64,000 bases of DNA from Diatrype stigma. Lineage: Eukaryota > Ascomycota > Sordariomycetes > Xylariales > Diatrypaceae. Shown here piece after piece: positions 25,921 through 37,386 of the stretch (its first letter is position 1; the number at the start of each line of letters is the position of its first letter). The stretch lies in contig JAKJXP020000145.1 of NCBI GenBank assembly GCA_022225965.2, positions 1 through 64,000 of the forward strand, in the 5' to 3' direction. A program made the position numbers and the translations under genes. The notes under the pieces are model-generated. The model was not told the origin of the DNA, made no database searches, and was given only the letters and a program-made list of their open reading frames with translations.

Positions 25921-26790
25921 TTAAGTAAGTTATTAATAAACGCGGCTTTATTTAATAACTTAAAGCTAAGGCGAAGTTTTTATATAAACGTTATTATTTC
26001 GTTATTATCGTATTTACTAAAGGCTTTATTATTGCAATATATTACGTAAGCAGCCTTTAAGCGTAAAAAGGTTTATTAAAGCTTCGTAATTTTATAATAA
26101 TAAGATTTTAACGGAACTTTTTATAATTAAGCTTTAACGATATCGTATATTTTAACGTTTTTTCGTTTAAAGTTACGATATTAATTATATTTATCGTTAA
26201 AATGCTGCGTTATTCTTAAAATATCCGAACCGGTAACGTAAGTTTTTTCGTAATGCTTATAAGCCTTACGCGATTACCGAAAATCGCCTTTCGAGATATC
26301 GATAAAATATTCGAAGATATTTAAACGAAAAGGCGACATCGTAAATACGAGGAATTATAAAGAAATAAGTTAATTCGAATATATATAACTTTAAAAGTAT
26401 TATGAACGTTATTAATGCAATACGGTATAAGTAAAATATTAAAATACGATATAATACGGGCTTTAATATAAGTATTTAAGTGTTTTATAAATAGATTCGT
26501 ATTATATAAATATTAATGGTTATAATACGTATTTTAAATACCTTTAATTATTTCTTTCTTTGTTTCGTTTCTTTATTAAAATCCCATTTTTCATTTATTT
26601 AAATTTATACGAATTATTTAAATTTTATAAAATAATAACGATCGGTTTTATTAATACACTTATATATAATACGCGGAAATGAAATTAATATTTGCTTTAT
26701 TTTATAATAACTTATGATATTAATAAACTTTATAAAAAAGACGAAAAGCTTTTAATGAAGCTAATAATATCCATGATATTTCCATAGCAC
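25921..26790. repeat. RIP-degraded older repeat, right part
   Basis: Continuation of the AT-rich sequence interrupted at 16087. It ends near 26790, where composition returns to normal and a near-palindrome of GGCCCCTCC/GGAGGAGC type (26838-26860) begins the satellite region. No product could be read. Confidence 0.5.
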
Positions 26791-27035
26791 TTCTTTTTCA
26801 TATCATAAGTACCTCGATATTGAAAATACTAACGTAAGGCCCCTCCGATCCGGAGGAGCACAAGAGCCCAAGTGTTAAATGCCAGCTTTAGGTGGTCAGT
26901 GCGTACAGCTTTTAGTACTAGCTAGCTGCAAGTGCGAAAAACCTTCCAGTGGCAGGTGGCAGGTGCGCAGAAGCTTTGCAGCGCCAGGTGCCAGGTGCCT
27001 AAGGTTCCAGTGCCAGTTGCCAACGGCCCCCCCTC

Positions 27036-27090
27036 CCCCCCAACCCCCCCTCCCCCCCTCCTTCGGGGGGGGGAGGGGGGGCTTTTCCAT
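27036..27090. repeat. C-run / G-run hairpin with TTCG loop, copy 1
   Basis: A run of C interrupted by single T, then TTCG, then the complementary G run. On one strand this can fold into a GC-only hairpin capped by a TTCG tetraloop; the separated G runs could alternatively form a G-quadruplex. A second near-identical copy is at about 27885-27930, and a third C-rich block without the G arm is at about 27518-27547. Confidence 0.7.
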
Positions 27091-27884
27091 TCCGGCAGAC
27101 CCGTAATTCCGTATAATACACCCAATCATGACCCCTACAGCCTAGGTGGCTTACGTAAGCTAGGTGCCTTATACCACCTACCTGCTGCCACCTACCTGCT
27201 GCCACCTACCTGCTGCCACCTACCTGCTGCCACCTACCTACCTGCTGCCACCTACCTACCTGCTGCCACCTACCTACCTGCTGCAAGTCCTAGCCTTTCG
27301 ATTGGGTGCATCCTTGGTTTAAATGGGCCAATTACCTATACTAGTAGCTGCTGGCACCTACAATTGCACCTAACTATAATTACACCTAGCTGTTCCAAAC
27401 CACCTAGCTGTTGCCAACCCTTTAGCTTATGTAAGCAGCCTAGCTGCTGCTGCCACCTACCTACCTGCAGCGCCAGGTGCCAGGTGCCCAAAAGCTTCCA
27501 GTGCCAGTTGCCAACGGCCCCCCCTCCCCCCCCAACCCCCCCTCCCCTGCTGCTACCTACCTGTTGCCACCTACTTACCTGCTGCCACCTACCTACCTGC
27601 TGCAATCCTGGCCCGCTGATTGGGTGCATCCTTAGCTTACGTAAGCGGCCGAACTGCTGCTGCCACCTACCTACCTACTGCCACTTACCTACCTGCTGCC
27701 ACCTACCTACCTATTGCCACTTACTTACCTGCTGCCATTTACCTATTTACTGCCACTTACCTACCTGCTGCCACCTACCTACCTACTGCCACTTACTTAC
27801 CTGCTGCTACCTACCTACCTGCAGCGCCAGGTGCCAGATACCCAAAAGCTTCCAGTGCCAGTTGCCAACGGCCCCCCCTCCCCC

Positions 27885-27930
27885 CCCAACCCCCCCTCCC
27901 CCCCTCCTTCGGGGGGGGGAGGGGGGGCTT
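27885..27930. repeat. C-run / G-run hairpin with TTCG loop, copy 2
   Basis: Same structure as the copy at about 27036-27090, again preceded by a CCAGTGCCAGTTGCCAACGG block and followed by CTTTTCCA-TCCGGCA and CCGTAATTCCGTATAAT, so the hairpin belongs to a larger repeated unit. Confidence 0.7.
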
Positions 27931-29199
27931 TTCCACTCCGGCAAACCCGTAATTCCGTATAATGCACCCAATTGCAGCCCACCGCTTACGTACCTGGACC
28001 CGTAATTCCGTATAATACACCCAATCATGGCCCCTACAGCCTAGGTGGCTTACGTAAGCTAGGTGCCTTATACTACCTACCTGCTGCCACTTACCTACCT
28101 GCTGCCACCTACCTACCTATTGCCACCTACTTACCTGCTGCTACCTACCTACCTGCTGCCACTTACTTACCTGCTGCCACCTACCTACCTGCTGCCACCT
28201 ACCTGCTGCCACCTACCTGCTGCCACCTACCTGCTGCCACCTAGCCCTCCGATTGGGTGCATTCTTTATATATATGGGTCATTTACCTGTATTAGTACTA
28301 GTAGCTGCTGGCACCTATAACTGTACCTATAATTGCACCTAGCTGTTCCAAACCACCTAGCTGTTGCAAGCTCCCTAGCTTACGTAAGCAACCTAATTGC
28401 TGCTGTTACCTATTTACCTGCTGCTATTTACCTACCTGTTGCACCTAGCTGCAAGTCTTAGCCCTCCGATTAGGTGCATTCTCTATATATGTGGGTTACC
28501 TACCTATATTTGTACTAGTAGCTGCTGGCACCTATAACTGCACCTACTGTTATAAGCCATTTAGCTGTTGCAAGCCCCTTAGCTGTTGCAAGCCCCTAGC
28601 TGGTGGCAACCACTTAGCTTACGTAATTCGCTAGGTGGCTACCATCCGCTAGGTGGCTTGCAATAGTAGGTGCAACAGTAGGTGCAATTGTAAGTGGCAG
28701 CAATTACAGGTCGGCGACCCACATAAACTGAGGATGTACCCAATCAGCGGGCCAGTATTGCAGCAGGTAGGTAGGTGGCAGCAGGTAGGTGGCAGCAGGT
28801 AGGTGGCAGCAGGTAGGTGGCAGCAGGTAGGTAGGTGGCAGCAGGTAGGTAGGTGGCAGCAGGTAGGTAGGTGGCAGCAGGTAGGTAGGTGGCAGCAGCA
28901 GTTCGGCCGCTTACGTAAGCTAGGTGGCTTGTAACAGCCAGGTGCAACAGTAGGTGCAATTGTAGGTGCTGTGGGGCGGTCACGTGGATTCGCTACTAGA
29001 TAGATCTCCTTAGCTTTTAGCTTAGCTTTACTCACTTAGCAGAATACAACTTCGTTTCCCCCTCATTCCGGATCCCTACAGTGATCCCACATTTGGCAAT
29101 TCCAGGTCGGCGACCCATATAAATAAAGGATGCACCCAATCAGCGGGCTAGGATTGCAGCAGGTAGGTAGGTGGCAGCAGGGCTAGCTCGAATTAAGTG

Positions 29200-30498
29200 G
29201 CATTAGGGTTAAAGCTAGTCCTTTACGGTTTAGGTTGGGCAGTAGGCTAGCTGCATCGGGCTTAGCGCATACCATATACAGCTTAAAGCAGACGCTAGGC
29301 TAGCCCGTTAAAGCCTAGCCCGTACCGGCACTAGCCGCTTTAAGCGTACACGGGCCGTTATGCGCATATTGAGTTACTTTCCTATTTGGGACAGCCGACT
29401 CCACCCAACTTCCATAGAAAAAAAAGCGACACAATAACCCTTCGTTTCACTACGGTATAAGCAAGCTTATAGACCTACGTTAACACTTGGGCATAAGCAA
29501 GCTTATGACCTACGTTAACACTTGGGCAAAAGCGACACAATAACCCTTCGTTTCACTATTCACTACGGTATAAGCAAGCTTATGACCTACGTTAACACTT
29601 GGGCATAACCTCCTCATGTTTGGTTGCGTTCATCTGTATATTGAGAGGATTAATGTAGAGCACCCTCTTCCCTTTATAGTATATTCATCCGGCTCACTGA
29701 AACAATGCTGAAAACACGACTTAGAATTCCCTAGGTTGTTGCCCACGTGATAGAATGACCGGGTACTACAGTTTGTTGTTTAGGTATATTAGCAGAACAC
29801 CTAGTCTTTTCAAGCCATTACAGCGCACATCCCGGCCAAAGGTTGAGATGTCATCTATAATCTGCCCGGATTACCACATGTCTCTTTAGGTACATGGGTT
29901 TATTGTAATTGTCAAACGTATATACTCCGATGTACTTATCCCCACAATTTCAAATGATCCCCTTTGCGCGGCGGTTTTGCCTTTCGAGGCGGGCCCGGGC
30001 ATTTCCGAGCCAGCCGGACTCGGGCCAAGTCGCAATTATAGACAACATGAGCCCCATCTCCCCAGATATATGTATTAGGGTCGTATAATAGTTCCCACGT
30101 GGAATGGTGATAATGTTAGGGTCTTCACTTTGGGCTGACCACCTACCAGTCAGCCCCTCAATCTTCGTAGCGTTCCGCAGCCCCCTTCCTGCTTCTCGTG
30201 TCTATAAACTGCGCAACACCGAACCGATCTCATGAACTAGCGTCAACGTAGTTCTGGAGGTCAAGAAGAGCTACAGAACCTGTCTGTATCCGAACTTCGT
30301 CGATGCTGTGATATATGTTATCTATAGATGCATAGGCGCTTGTGTGATGTTAATGGCATCTACCTCGCGGCCTTAAGGCACGGCGGCCCTGACAAAGCTT
30401 TGCGATGTTCAGAGGAAGTCACCTCGGCCGTGGAAATCTTCACCGCGGGATTATTGATATATAAAATATAGCGTGATCGGCATGTCTTCCAAGCTCGT
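29200..30498. other. Intergenic region, no gene recognised
   Basis: Apart from the tandem copies at 29422-29610, no open frame with recognisable product is seen. The first part is rich in CTAGC words. One isolated TTAGGG near 29205 is not a telomeric array. Confidence 0.55.
29422..29610. repeat. Three imperfect tandem copies of a ~38-bp unit
   Basis: The unit runs from a TATAAGCAAGCTTAT near-palindrome through ACCTACGTTAACACTTGGGCA and appears at about 29455-29493, 29492-29527 and 29567-29607. A longer block starting AAGCGACACAATAACCC is also duplicated (from about 29424 and 29531), so a ~105-bp segment was copied in tandem with an internal duplication. Confidence 0.85.
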
Positions 30499-32110
30499 TC
30501 AGTCCACCTGAGGTACGTGTAGGCTTTGTGATAGTGCTATCATATCTCGCGAAGCTTGCAGCGCCCTTTCCTGGAGGACCGCCTCAGCATGTGTGGCGAC
30601 ATCGAGCGGATCTCGAAGCGATGCTGCGGGCATATTTTGCATGGCACTGAACATTTTACTCAAAAGCTCAATATGGGTGACAAAGCCGCCGTTCTGGTTC
30701 GCCTGTAGCATGACGTGTTGACTATTCCAATCCGCGCCCCATAGATCCGAGGGCATGGTATCTCCCTCGTAAAGGACGATTCGGAGAGGCCATTGTAACC
30801 GCGGCCACCACTCTTCATCGTCGGGGTCGAAGAGCGATACGATACCCATCACCTCTCGACGGGCCACGCCCTTGAGCCACCACATACCGTCGAGGCATTT
30901 GAGCAGAGCAAAATAACTGGCGAGTATAGCGAGTGCGCGAGGGCGGCGCGCTTCCAGAAGCTCAAGAAATCGGCGTGACACTGTAGCCAAAAAGACTAAC
31001 GGTGCACCTGTATGAGGTATTTTATGAGCCCAGTTGAGGACAGCTACAGCGTGTTCGTAGGCCTGCCGAGTGAGTAAGTAGCCGGGAGATTCTTCTTCCC
31101 CGGAAAGGGCGAGTTCCTCGTCAAGTCCCACGAGCAGATCCCCAAAGAAAGTACACTCATGCTCCGAAAGATTCAAATTTAAAGCCGGCTGCGCCTCGAT
31201 GATGGGAATGACAATGCCGCTGTTGCGCAACCACTGCCAGCTGGAGGCAACGACGGCCTTGACACCCTGGAAAGAATGAAACCAGGAGAGCGGTAGCACA
31301 TAACCGTCATTCCGATCTTTGAGATCTCCGCTATCATCGCGCGTGAAGATGCGGGAAGCAGTAGACTGGAAGGCGATGAGGGAGGCTGTTAAGAAAAGCG
31401 CTTCGGCATTGGCCTCGTTGATTCCATTGCTGAGACTAGCGCCATACTCGGATAGCGTAGCGGCCATATATGCGTGACTCGCCCGTACTAGATCTTGGTC
31501 GTGAGGGGCGTGTGACCTTAAATGAAGCGCGGAAACAGCCAACAAAGCATCGGCTAAGAAGCCGGCGCCCTTGAACGCGAGGTTCGGGACCGTCTCCCTC
31601 CATATGTTCTCGCTAACATCATCTGCTATAGCCAGGGTCTTGCAGGTGATGGTTGTATAATGGTGGAGGAGTTTCAGTTCCATCATACGGTTGTTCTTGG
31701 AAGTCTTCGATATGGTTATGGCGGGTTCGGGGTTGCGATAGATGGAAAGCGGAGTGGTGGCTGCCAACGAAGGTGTGGTAGCGACGGTGTTGATGGTCAT
31801 AGGGGACGCGGCCGAAGGGCTGTCGGCAAAGCTACCGGTCGAAGTAGTCGGACGAGGAGTGTCAGCAGGGGCGAGATAGTCGACTACGTCAGGATGCTCG
31901 AAGTCGCAAGCAGCCCCGTGCCTGACACAGTTCCCGCATCGAGGGTGGACTTCATCGCACTTTTACACCGCTGCCAGGTTAGCTTTCCGCACTGCTAGCT
32001 GGGAACTACGTATGAACGAACGGTACGGCAGGACTACGGACTTTTATCTTCCTCGCCTTGCAACGCCGACATCCAGCTCGAGACTTCTTGTGTGATCTTC
32101 GTGGTGGCAT
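30499..32110 (-). CDS. Zn2Cys6 transcription factor, sterol-uptake-control (UPC2) type
   Basis: Two exons, 32110-32042 and 31959-30499, join to 509 aa. The 82-bp intron (donor GTCCGT, acceptor AAAAG) sits exactly inside the zinc cluster, and only this join restores it: Cys14, 17, 24, 31, 34 and 41 (CX2CX6CX6CX2CX6C), with the characteristic KCDEVHPRCGNCVRHG context. The region after about residue 95 is helical and resembles the fungal-specific activator domain of UPC2-like regulators (DENIWRETVP-like start, ALLAVSALHLR). The first 69-bp exon is easily missed; without it the protein would lack a DNA-binding domain. Such proteins bind CGG-containing sites in the nucleus, but targets cannot be inferred and no biosynthetic cluster adjoins it. 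The donor GTCCGT is unusual, so the exact splice point deserves confirmation. Confidence 0.9.
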
Positions 32111-33430
32111 TGTGGGTGCCTAGGTCCAAGGTCAGGGGGAGGGTTTGGGTAGGTTACTACCAAGTAGCGCTATCTTCCAGAATCGCCAGTCCACGGCGAG
32201 TCGCATGGTGTCAATGCAAGTACGAATTGATCACGCCTCGGAGTCTGCTGGACGGGCGTCATCAAGGTCATCAAGGATGAGATCAAAGCATAGATCAAAT
32301 CAAGTGCGGTTGTTGTAGTTGAAGAGCTTCAGGTATTGCCCTGCCTCTGTTGCGCCTAGCCTCTTGATAGTAGGTGCTACTCGTAGTTACTAATCAAGAA
32401 CCAATTTATTTGATCGCGTCTGCTTTATATACACACATACAAATACGAATCAGTACTTACCGATTCGCTATTACATAACGGATCCCCCACTAAACTGCCG
32501 GGTCGTGCGGGTGCAGTGCTACGCCACGCCTGCACTTACTTCCTCTAAGCGCCATCTTCCATGTGGGACTTCGAAGGTTCGATGGGCAAGTCGGAGATTC
32601 GGGGGACTAGAACGCCCGTTGAAGAATCAGGATCCAATCACATACCTACCTAGGTAGGTACCTACATGGTCTACCTGACTAAAGTACCTAGGTAGTTGGC
32701 ATGTACCCGTGGACCTGTAGCTTTCCAATAGGTACTCTCAATACACGTGTGGTCGCCTCTCAGCCCCTTTTTGAATTCCAACTTCATGTTCTCACATCTG
32801 GTTTTATCTGCCCTTATTGAAGCCGTTTGCTGTTTCACTGTGAGAAAGGAACTGTCATCAATGGCATGCGCAATATTGATACTTACCCGAACTACTTCGT
32901 ATCAGCCTTTGCATCTTGTATGATCTTTCTTCCAGATGTAAGGCTGAAAAAGTGGGGTCACTCATTATGTCCTGTGGGACTTCATGCGTCTTATTGTCCG
33001 CATAAGCAGTCCAGTTTCACACATCCAAAAAGGAAGAATGTACCTAATGCCTTATCTAATGATCTAGGCAAGACGTGACATAAAAGGCTCCCTGCATCCT
33101 ATGATTCACATCAACTATAGGTTTGGGGTCTCATTGTCAAAGAACACCATTGAAGATTGAAGATAAGCTTAAATAGGCATCGACGACAGACATGGGCACC
33201 CTTGTCAACCTGCAGGTAAACGCCGTCCCTGGTTCTGCCTACTGCCTACTGCTACCTTAGGCGAAGCAACTGCTAGTTATGGCCCAATTTTCACAAAGCT
33301 CCGAGCCGCGTGGATTTGCGACACCAAAGATGAGGCAGGCTGTTCACTCTTTTCTTTGACTGAAGTCCCACCTAGATACTCGCCTAGGCTGAGATCTTGA
33401 CTAGATTTCCTTATAAGCCAGCCCTTTCCC
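32111..33430. other. Intergenic region, no gene recognised
   Basis: Divergent space between the regulator and the dynamin-like gene, so it contains both promoters. It includes a cluster of CCTAGG/TAGGTACC words at 32645-32700. An 83-codon open frame at 32827-33078 has no ATG at its start, no recognisable motif and no splice extension, and I do not call it. Confidence 0.55.
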
Positions 33431-33480
33431 AGCCAGCACTGTCCCAGCCAGCACTGTCCCAGCCAGCCCTCTTCCAGCCG
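33416..33480 (+). repeat. 15-bp tandem repeat in probable 5' UTR of the dynamin gene
   Basis: Two exact copies of AGCCAGCACTGTCCC (33431-33445, 33446-33460) flanked by diverged copies. It ends about 30 bp before the dynamin start codon, so it probably lies in the transcript leader. Confidence 0.8.
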
Positions 33481-33509
33481 TCCATCTTAGCCAGGTCCGT
33501 TCTTATTAC

Positions 33510-35798
33510 ATGGCCAAGAAGAAAGCAAGCAAAATGGGTGACACTTCCGCTTCGGCGGGTGATTTGGCGGAACAGATCTCTCAGAAGACATCGGGTCTAA
33601 TCCAATCAAGAAGCCACAGAGATCTCCTGGATGTCGTCGACTCATTGCGGTCCCGCGGTGTCAGTCATTATGTGGACTTGCCACAGATCATTGTGTGTGG
33701 GAGTCAATCCTCGGGAAAGAGCTCAACACTCGAGTCGCTTTCTGGGATTGCTTTCCCTACCGCTGAAGGGCTCTGCACGCGGTTTGCTACAGAGCTAATC
33801 CTGAGACGAGGTGATAAGCATGAACTAAAGGTCCATATCCAGCCAGGTGCCAACAGGGGCAAGGAAGACCGGAAAAGACTAGCTGCATTCTCAAAAACAA
33901 GTGACCAGAAGGACTTCCCGAGGATCGTCGAGGCAGCGAAGGCTGCCATGGGCCTTGTTGGAGAAGGATCTAAGGTCTACAGCACTGATGTGCTGCGCAT
34001 CGAGAGCACATCGCCAAACGCGCCTAATTTGACACTCGTTGATCTACCTGGAATCTTCGGCGCCTCTGACAAGAACCAGTCAGATGGTGATGCTACCTTG
34101 GTTCAGGATTTGGTCACTTCATACATGCAGCAGAAGCGCAGCATCATTCTAGCTGTCGTCACTGCCGATAACCCCTTCGCCAACCAGCCTGTCACCAAGT
34201 TTGCCCGAGACATCGATCCGAAGGGGGTCAGGACCCTCGGCCTGATCACCAAGCCGGATAAGATTGACAGAGGCTCTGACAGTGAGAACTACTACGTGGA
34301 GTTGGCCCAGAACCAGAATGTCAAGCTACACCTGGGTTGGCATGTCTTACGCAACCGTGGTCATAAGACCATGGACGACACTGCTGAGGAACGAGATGCG
34401 AGGGAGGCCGACTTCTTCAATGATTCAGTCTGGGGTGTGCTAGAGCCGTCCCAGCTTGGAGTGCAGGCACTCAGAACACGGTTGCGCGAAATCCTATGGA
34501 AACACATTCAGCAGGGACTTCCTGGTGTGAAGTCCGACGTGCAATCCGGAATCAAGGATTGCACTTACAAGTTGGAGCAGCTTGGGAAAGCTCGGAGCAC
34601 GAGGAAGGAAAAGCATACTTATCTTCAGCATATCTCAAGCCGCCTCTCCGTTCTCGTTCGCGCTGCCATTGATGGCATGTATTCGCACCGATTCTTCGAG
34701 TCCTTTCCCGGCCAGCAGGACGCATTCGAAAGGCGATTACGGGCTAATGTGCAAAAGATCCTCACTGATTACGCGGAGAAGATGCGCACCGATGGCCATG
34801 CCTTAGAGATTGTTGAGGCACACGCGAAGCCTTCCCGGAGTAAACCTTCGAGATACATCATGAGGCCTGACTATCTTGACGAGGTGAAAATTCTCATGGT
34901 TGAATGCCGTGGTCGTGAACTACCGGGGACGTTTAACCCTCTAGTTGTAGGAGATTTGTTCAGTCGACAATGCAAACCTTGGGAAGCTATCACTCGGAAT
35001 CTAGTTGAACAGATCCACGAAGCAGCTACGACTACTTTCAACAGGGTCGTGTCAGAGCTCTGCGACCAGAACACCAAGTCACGCCTGATGAGGGGACTGA
35101 TTCAACCATCATTACATCAACTTCGAAGAAATCTGAAGGAGAAGGTGGACGAACTCTTAGAGCCGCATTTATCGGTCCATCCCATCACCTACAATGATTG
35201 GCTCGTCCAGATAGTTCAGAAAACACAAAATGAACGCCACGATGCTGAATTTGACGCGCAATGTCGTGTTATTACCGCTGTAACTGCTGGAACAGCGAAG
35301 GAAGGTGGTACTTATAACACGGATTTAAAGCTGCTTCTACAGGCGCTAAGGGCAGCAACGCGGCCGGATGTGGAGAAATACTCGGCATCGCTTGCTTCGG
35401 ACGTAGCAGCTGCTTACTACCAGGTAAAGATCCGTTCCTATGATTTTCTTCCGGGAGCTAATAGAAATGACAAATGATAGGTCGCTCTCAAGAAATTCAT
35501 CGACGACATCAGTGTCAACGCCATCGAGACCTGCCTTATACAGTGCCTCCCAGATGTGTAAGTCCCCCAGAAATCTGGACACCGTTAGATCCTTTACTCA
35601 CCACCTCGCAGCTTCTCCCCCGACGTGGTGTGGGACCTGTCAGACGAACAGGTCGAGCAACTAGGATCCGAGGACGACGGCACCGTGAAAGAGCGCGAGG
35701 ACCTGACCAAGAAACTGAAGACTCTTGAGAAGGGATTAATGGACCTAGACGCGTTCACCGCACGATCGGGTGCTCAGGAGCTCACCTCGGAGGCTTAG
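33510..35798 (+). CDS. Dynamin-superfamily large GTPase (Mx-like)
   Basis: Three exons (33510-35423, 35481-35557, 35612-35798) give 725 aa, with introns of 57 and 54 bp. The GTPase domain is complete: P-loop GSQSSGKS at 64-71, switch-I Thr in LCTRFATEL (about 88-96), DLPG at 178-181 and TKPD at 247-250. A long middle/stalk region follows, and the last two exons encode a GTPase effector-like segment (VNAIETCLIQCLPDV...). There is no pleckstrin-homology domain and no transmembrane segment, as in fungal Mx-like and Vps1-like dynamins. Family members assemble into collars on membranes and hydrolyse GTP; Mx proteins restrict viruses in vertebrates, while the fungal Mx-like groups are variable in number and little studied. 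A downstream Met at codon 9 is an alternative start. It is the first of five co-directional genes and lies upstream of two HET-domain genes. Confidence 0.95.
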
Positions 35799-36570
35799 GG
35801 GCGACGGGGTGGATACAGGGACCAGGGCGATGATCGATTAGACCAGGCTGGGCAAAGCCACAGGCATTTGAGGGTCCTCCGCCATGACATCAACGAATGA
35901 TGATATGTAGTTGTTAGAGTAAGAACTACTCGCTTAAACATAACCGGGTTTCCAGGTGTGAGCACTGTCGAGTCTTTTCCGGGCATGTAAGAATTGCAAA
36001 TTGCAAGTAGGACCTGAGTACGCCAGTATAACAAGTACACTCAAACCTGCCAGCCGATATATCTATATTCCATCCCCGTTATATAAACACACCTAGTATC
36101 AAATATCAGGCAACTAGTGCCTATGCGGTGTTCTATATGTATTCTAGAGTAACACCAGGTAGGGCTGCTTAGACCGTCCCTGTGGATCACCTTACACTCT
36201 TATCTCCGAATAGGGGTACCCCATTACTACGGCACGTACTTGAGCCAAGATGAAGATCACGGCGATGATATGACCCCAAGTCTGATGCCTTTTACGAAAA
36301 TCATGCTCCAGTCTCCATACTTCAGCCCAGGAACACTACCACAATAGCGAATGTTCAGCATGTTTGAGTTTGATGACTTATCGTGACTATCAGCCGCTCT
36401 CTATCCTCCCTCTCTACCACTAGATCGACCAGTCCTAGTTGTAATCTAACCACCTTCATATGGTAGTTAATGGAGCGCCCCACATACTGTCAGGAGCTTT
36501 GGTGCGCAAAGTAATAGTAAAAACTGGTAGATAGGGGGAGGAATGAACCAGAATGGTTCTCAACCTATGG
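35799..36570. other. Intergenic region, no gene recognised
   Basis: Downstream of the dynamin gene and before the MITE-like element. Nothing with coding or structural signal was seen. Confidence 0.55.
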
Positions 36571-36852
36571 AAGCTATAATTAGGGGACAGTCCCTCATAG
36601 CCGTAGAAGCCCCACTACACAAATGGAGAGCCACCCTAGGTAGGCTATAACGGTCGGAAGGCTATGTGCTAAATTTGGCGCTAAGTTCTTTGGCACCTGC
36701 CAGTACACTTATACATACAGCCATAAACCCAACACCCCCTCCCCCTTATGTACGCATATGTTCGCATTCGTTTTATAAGCACGATTTTATATGGAAATAT
36801 TTTCGTTTTTTCTGATAGCTAACATTAGGTATATTACATGCTAATCCCAAAC

Positions 36853-36914
36853 AGCGCCGTCCAAGCAGCGCCGTCCAAGCAGCGCCGTCTAAGCAGTGCC
36901 GTCCTAAGCAGCGC
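36853..36914. repeat. 14-bp GC-rich tandem repeat inside the MITE
   Basis: Four to five copies of AGCGCCGTCCAAGC, the later ones carrying single substitutions or one added base. Confidence 0.85.
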
Positions 36915-37088
36915 CGCCGCCCCCTTTTTACCCCCCAACTTATGCCGTTACGTTATTCGATTTGTATTCTTTTGCGTTATAACACCCTTTTACCTAAGCA
37001 TTAAATACAGAAACGGACCAAACGGTTGCGAGTTTTAGTAATAGGCTGGCTAAAGGCATTATTAAGGACTGCAAAAAGGAAAAAAAAA

Positions 37089-37103
37089 GGGGGGGGGGGG
37101 GGG
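37089..37103. repeat. Poly-G run
   Basis: Uninterrupted G run directly after a purine (A/G) stretch, just inside the right arm of the MITE. Its length is likely to be error-prone in the assembly. Confidence 0.85.
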
Positions 37104-37386
37104 CATGGCCGGGGCTGTACTTACAAGCTAGCAGGTGCCAAAAAGCTTAGCTCCAGATTTAGCACATAGCCTTCCGACCGTTATAGCCTTCCTAGGGTGG
37201 CTCCAAATGGATCCCATGGATCCCTATAATTAGTCCCTATAGCTAGCACGCCCCCCTGGGGTACATCATCCTATAACACATGCCCACATCTCTTTTACAA
37301 CAATATCCCTCCCACACTTCGAAGAGTTCGTAGAACTGAAGCAAATCGAAACTATTCAAACCGACCAAACCGATCACATTCCGTTG

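Larger units (their letters stand above)
26880..29200. repeat. Satellite-like region of short tandem repeats in both orientations
   Basis: Built mainly from an 11-15 bp motif of the form CTGCTGCCACCTAC, with an extra CTAC unit in many copies. It is in forward orientation at about 27165-27290, 27545-27610, 27658-27830 and 28070-28245, and in reverse complement at about 28755-28895 and 29155-29180. Larger blocks are also repeated. A GCGCCAGGTGCC to C-rich block occurs at about 26978, 27467 and 27819. A CCGTAATTCCGTATAATACA block running to TAGGTGCCTTATA occurs at 27099-27174 and 27998-28073. Long apparent frames (for example 26932-28005) are Leu/Thr/Tyr/Cys/His repeats forced by the motif and are not genes. 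Confidence 0.9.
36571..37237. mobile_element. MITE-like element with ~80-bp inverted repeats and internal minisatellite
   Basis: Inverted arms 36621-36703 and 37128-37208 match over about 80 bp with a few differences (shared core AAGGCTATAACGGTCGGAAGG in one arm, TAGGCTATAACGGTCGGAAGG in the other). Further out both ends carry related CTATAATTAG/TCCCTATAG words. The interior codes for nothing and holds a 14-bp tandem repeat and a poly-G run. Size (about 0.67 kb), long inverted ends and lack of transposase fit a non-autonomous DNA transposon. The outer limits are approximate and no target duplication could be fixed. Confidence 0.75.

Noticed and set aside
26932..28005. 357-codon open frame on the + strand in the repeat region
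   Set aside because: The frame is kept open by tandem CTACCTGCTGCC-type motifs and encodes low-complexity Leu/Thr/Tyr/Cys/His repeats; frames on both strands are equally open.
28755..28895. Regular repeats that might look like a CRISPR array
   Set aside because: Units are 11-15 bp with no unique spacers, in a eukaryotic satellite context.
29200..29210. TTAGGG telomere-like word
   Set aside because: Only one copy; no array, so not evidence of a telomere.
32827..33078. 83-codon open frame upstream of the dynamin gene
   Set aside because: Non-ATG start, no motif, no splice-supported extension.
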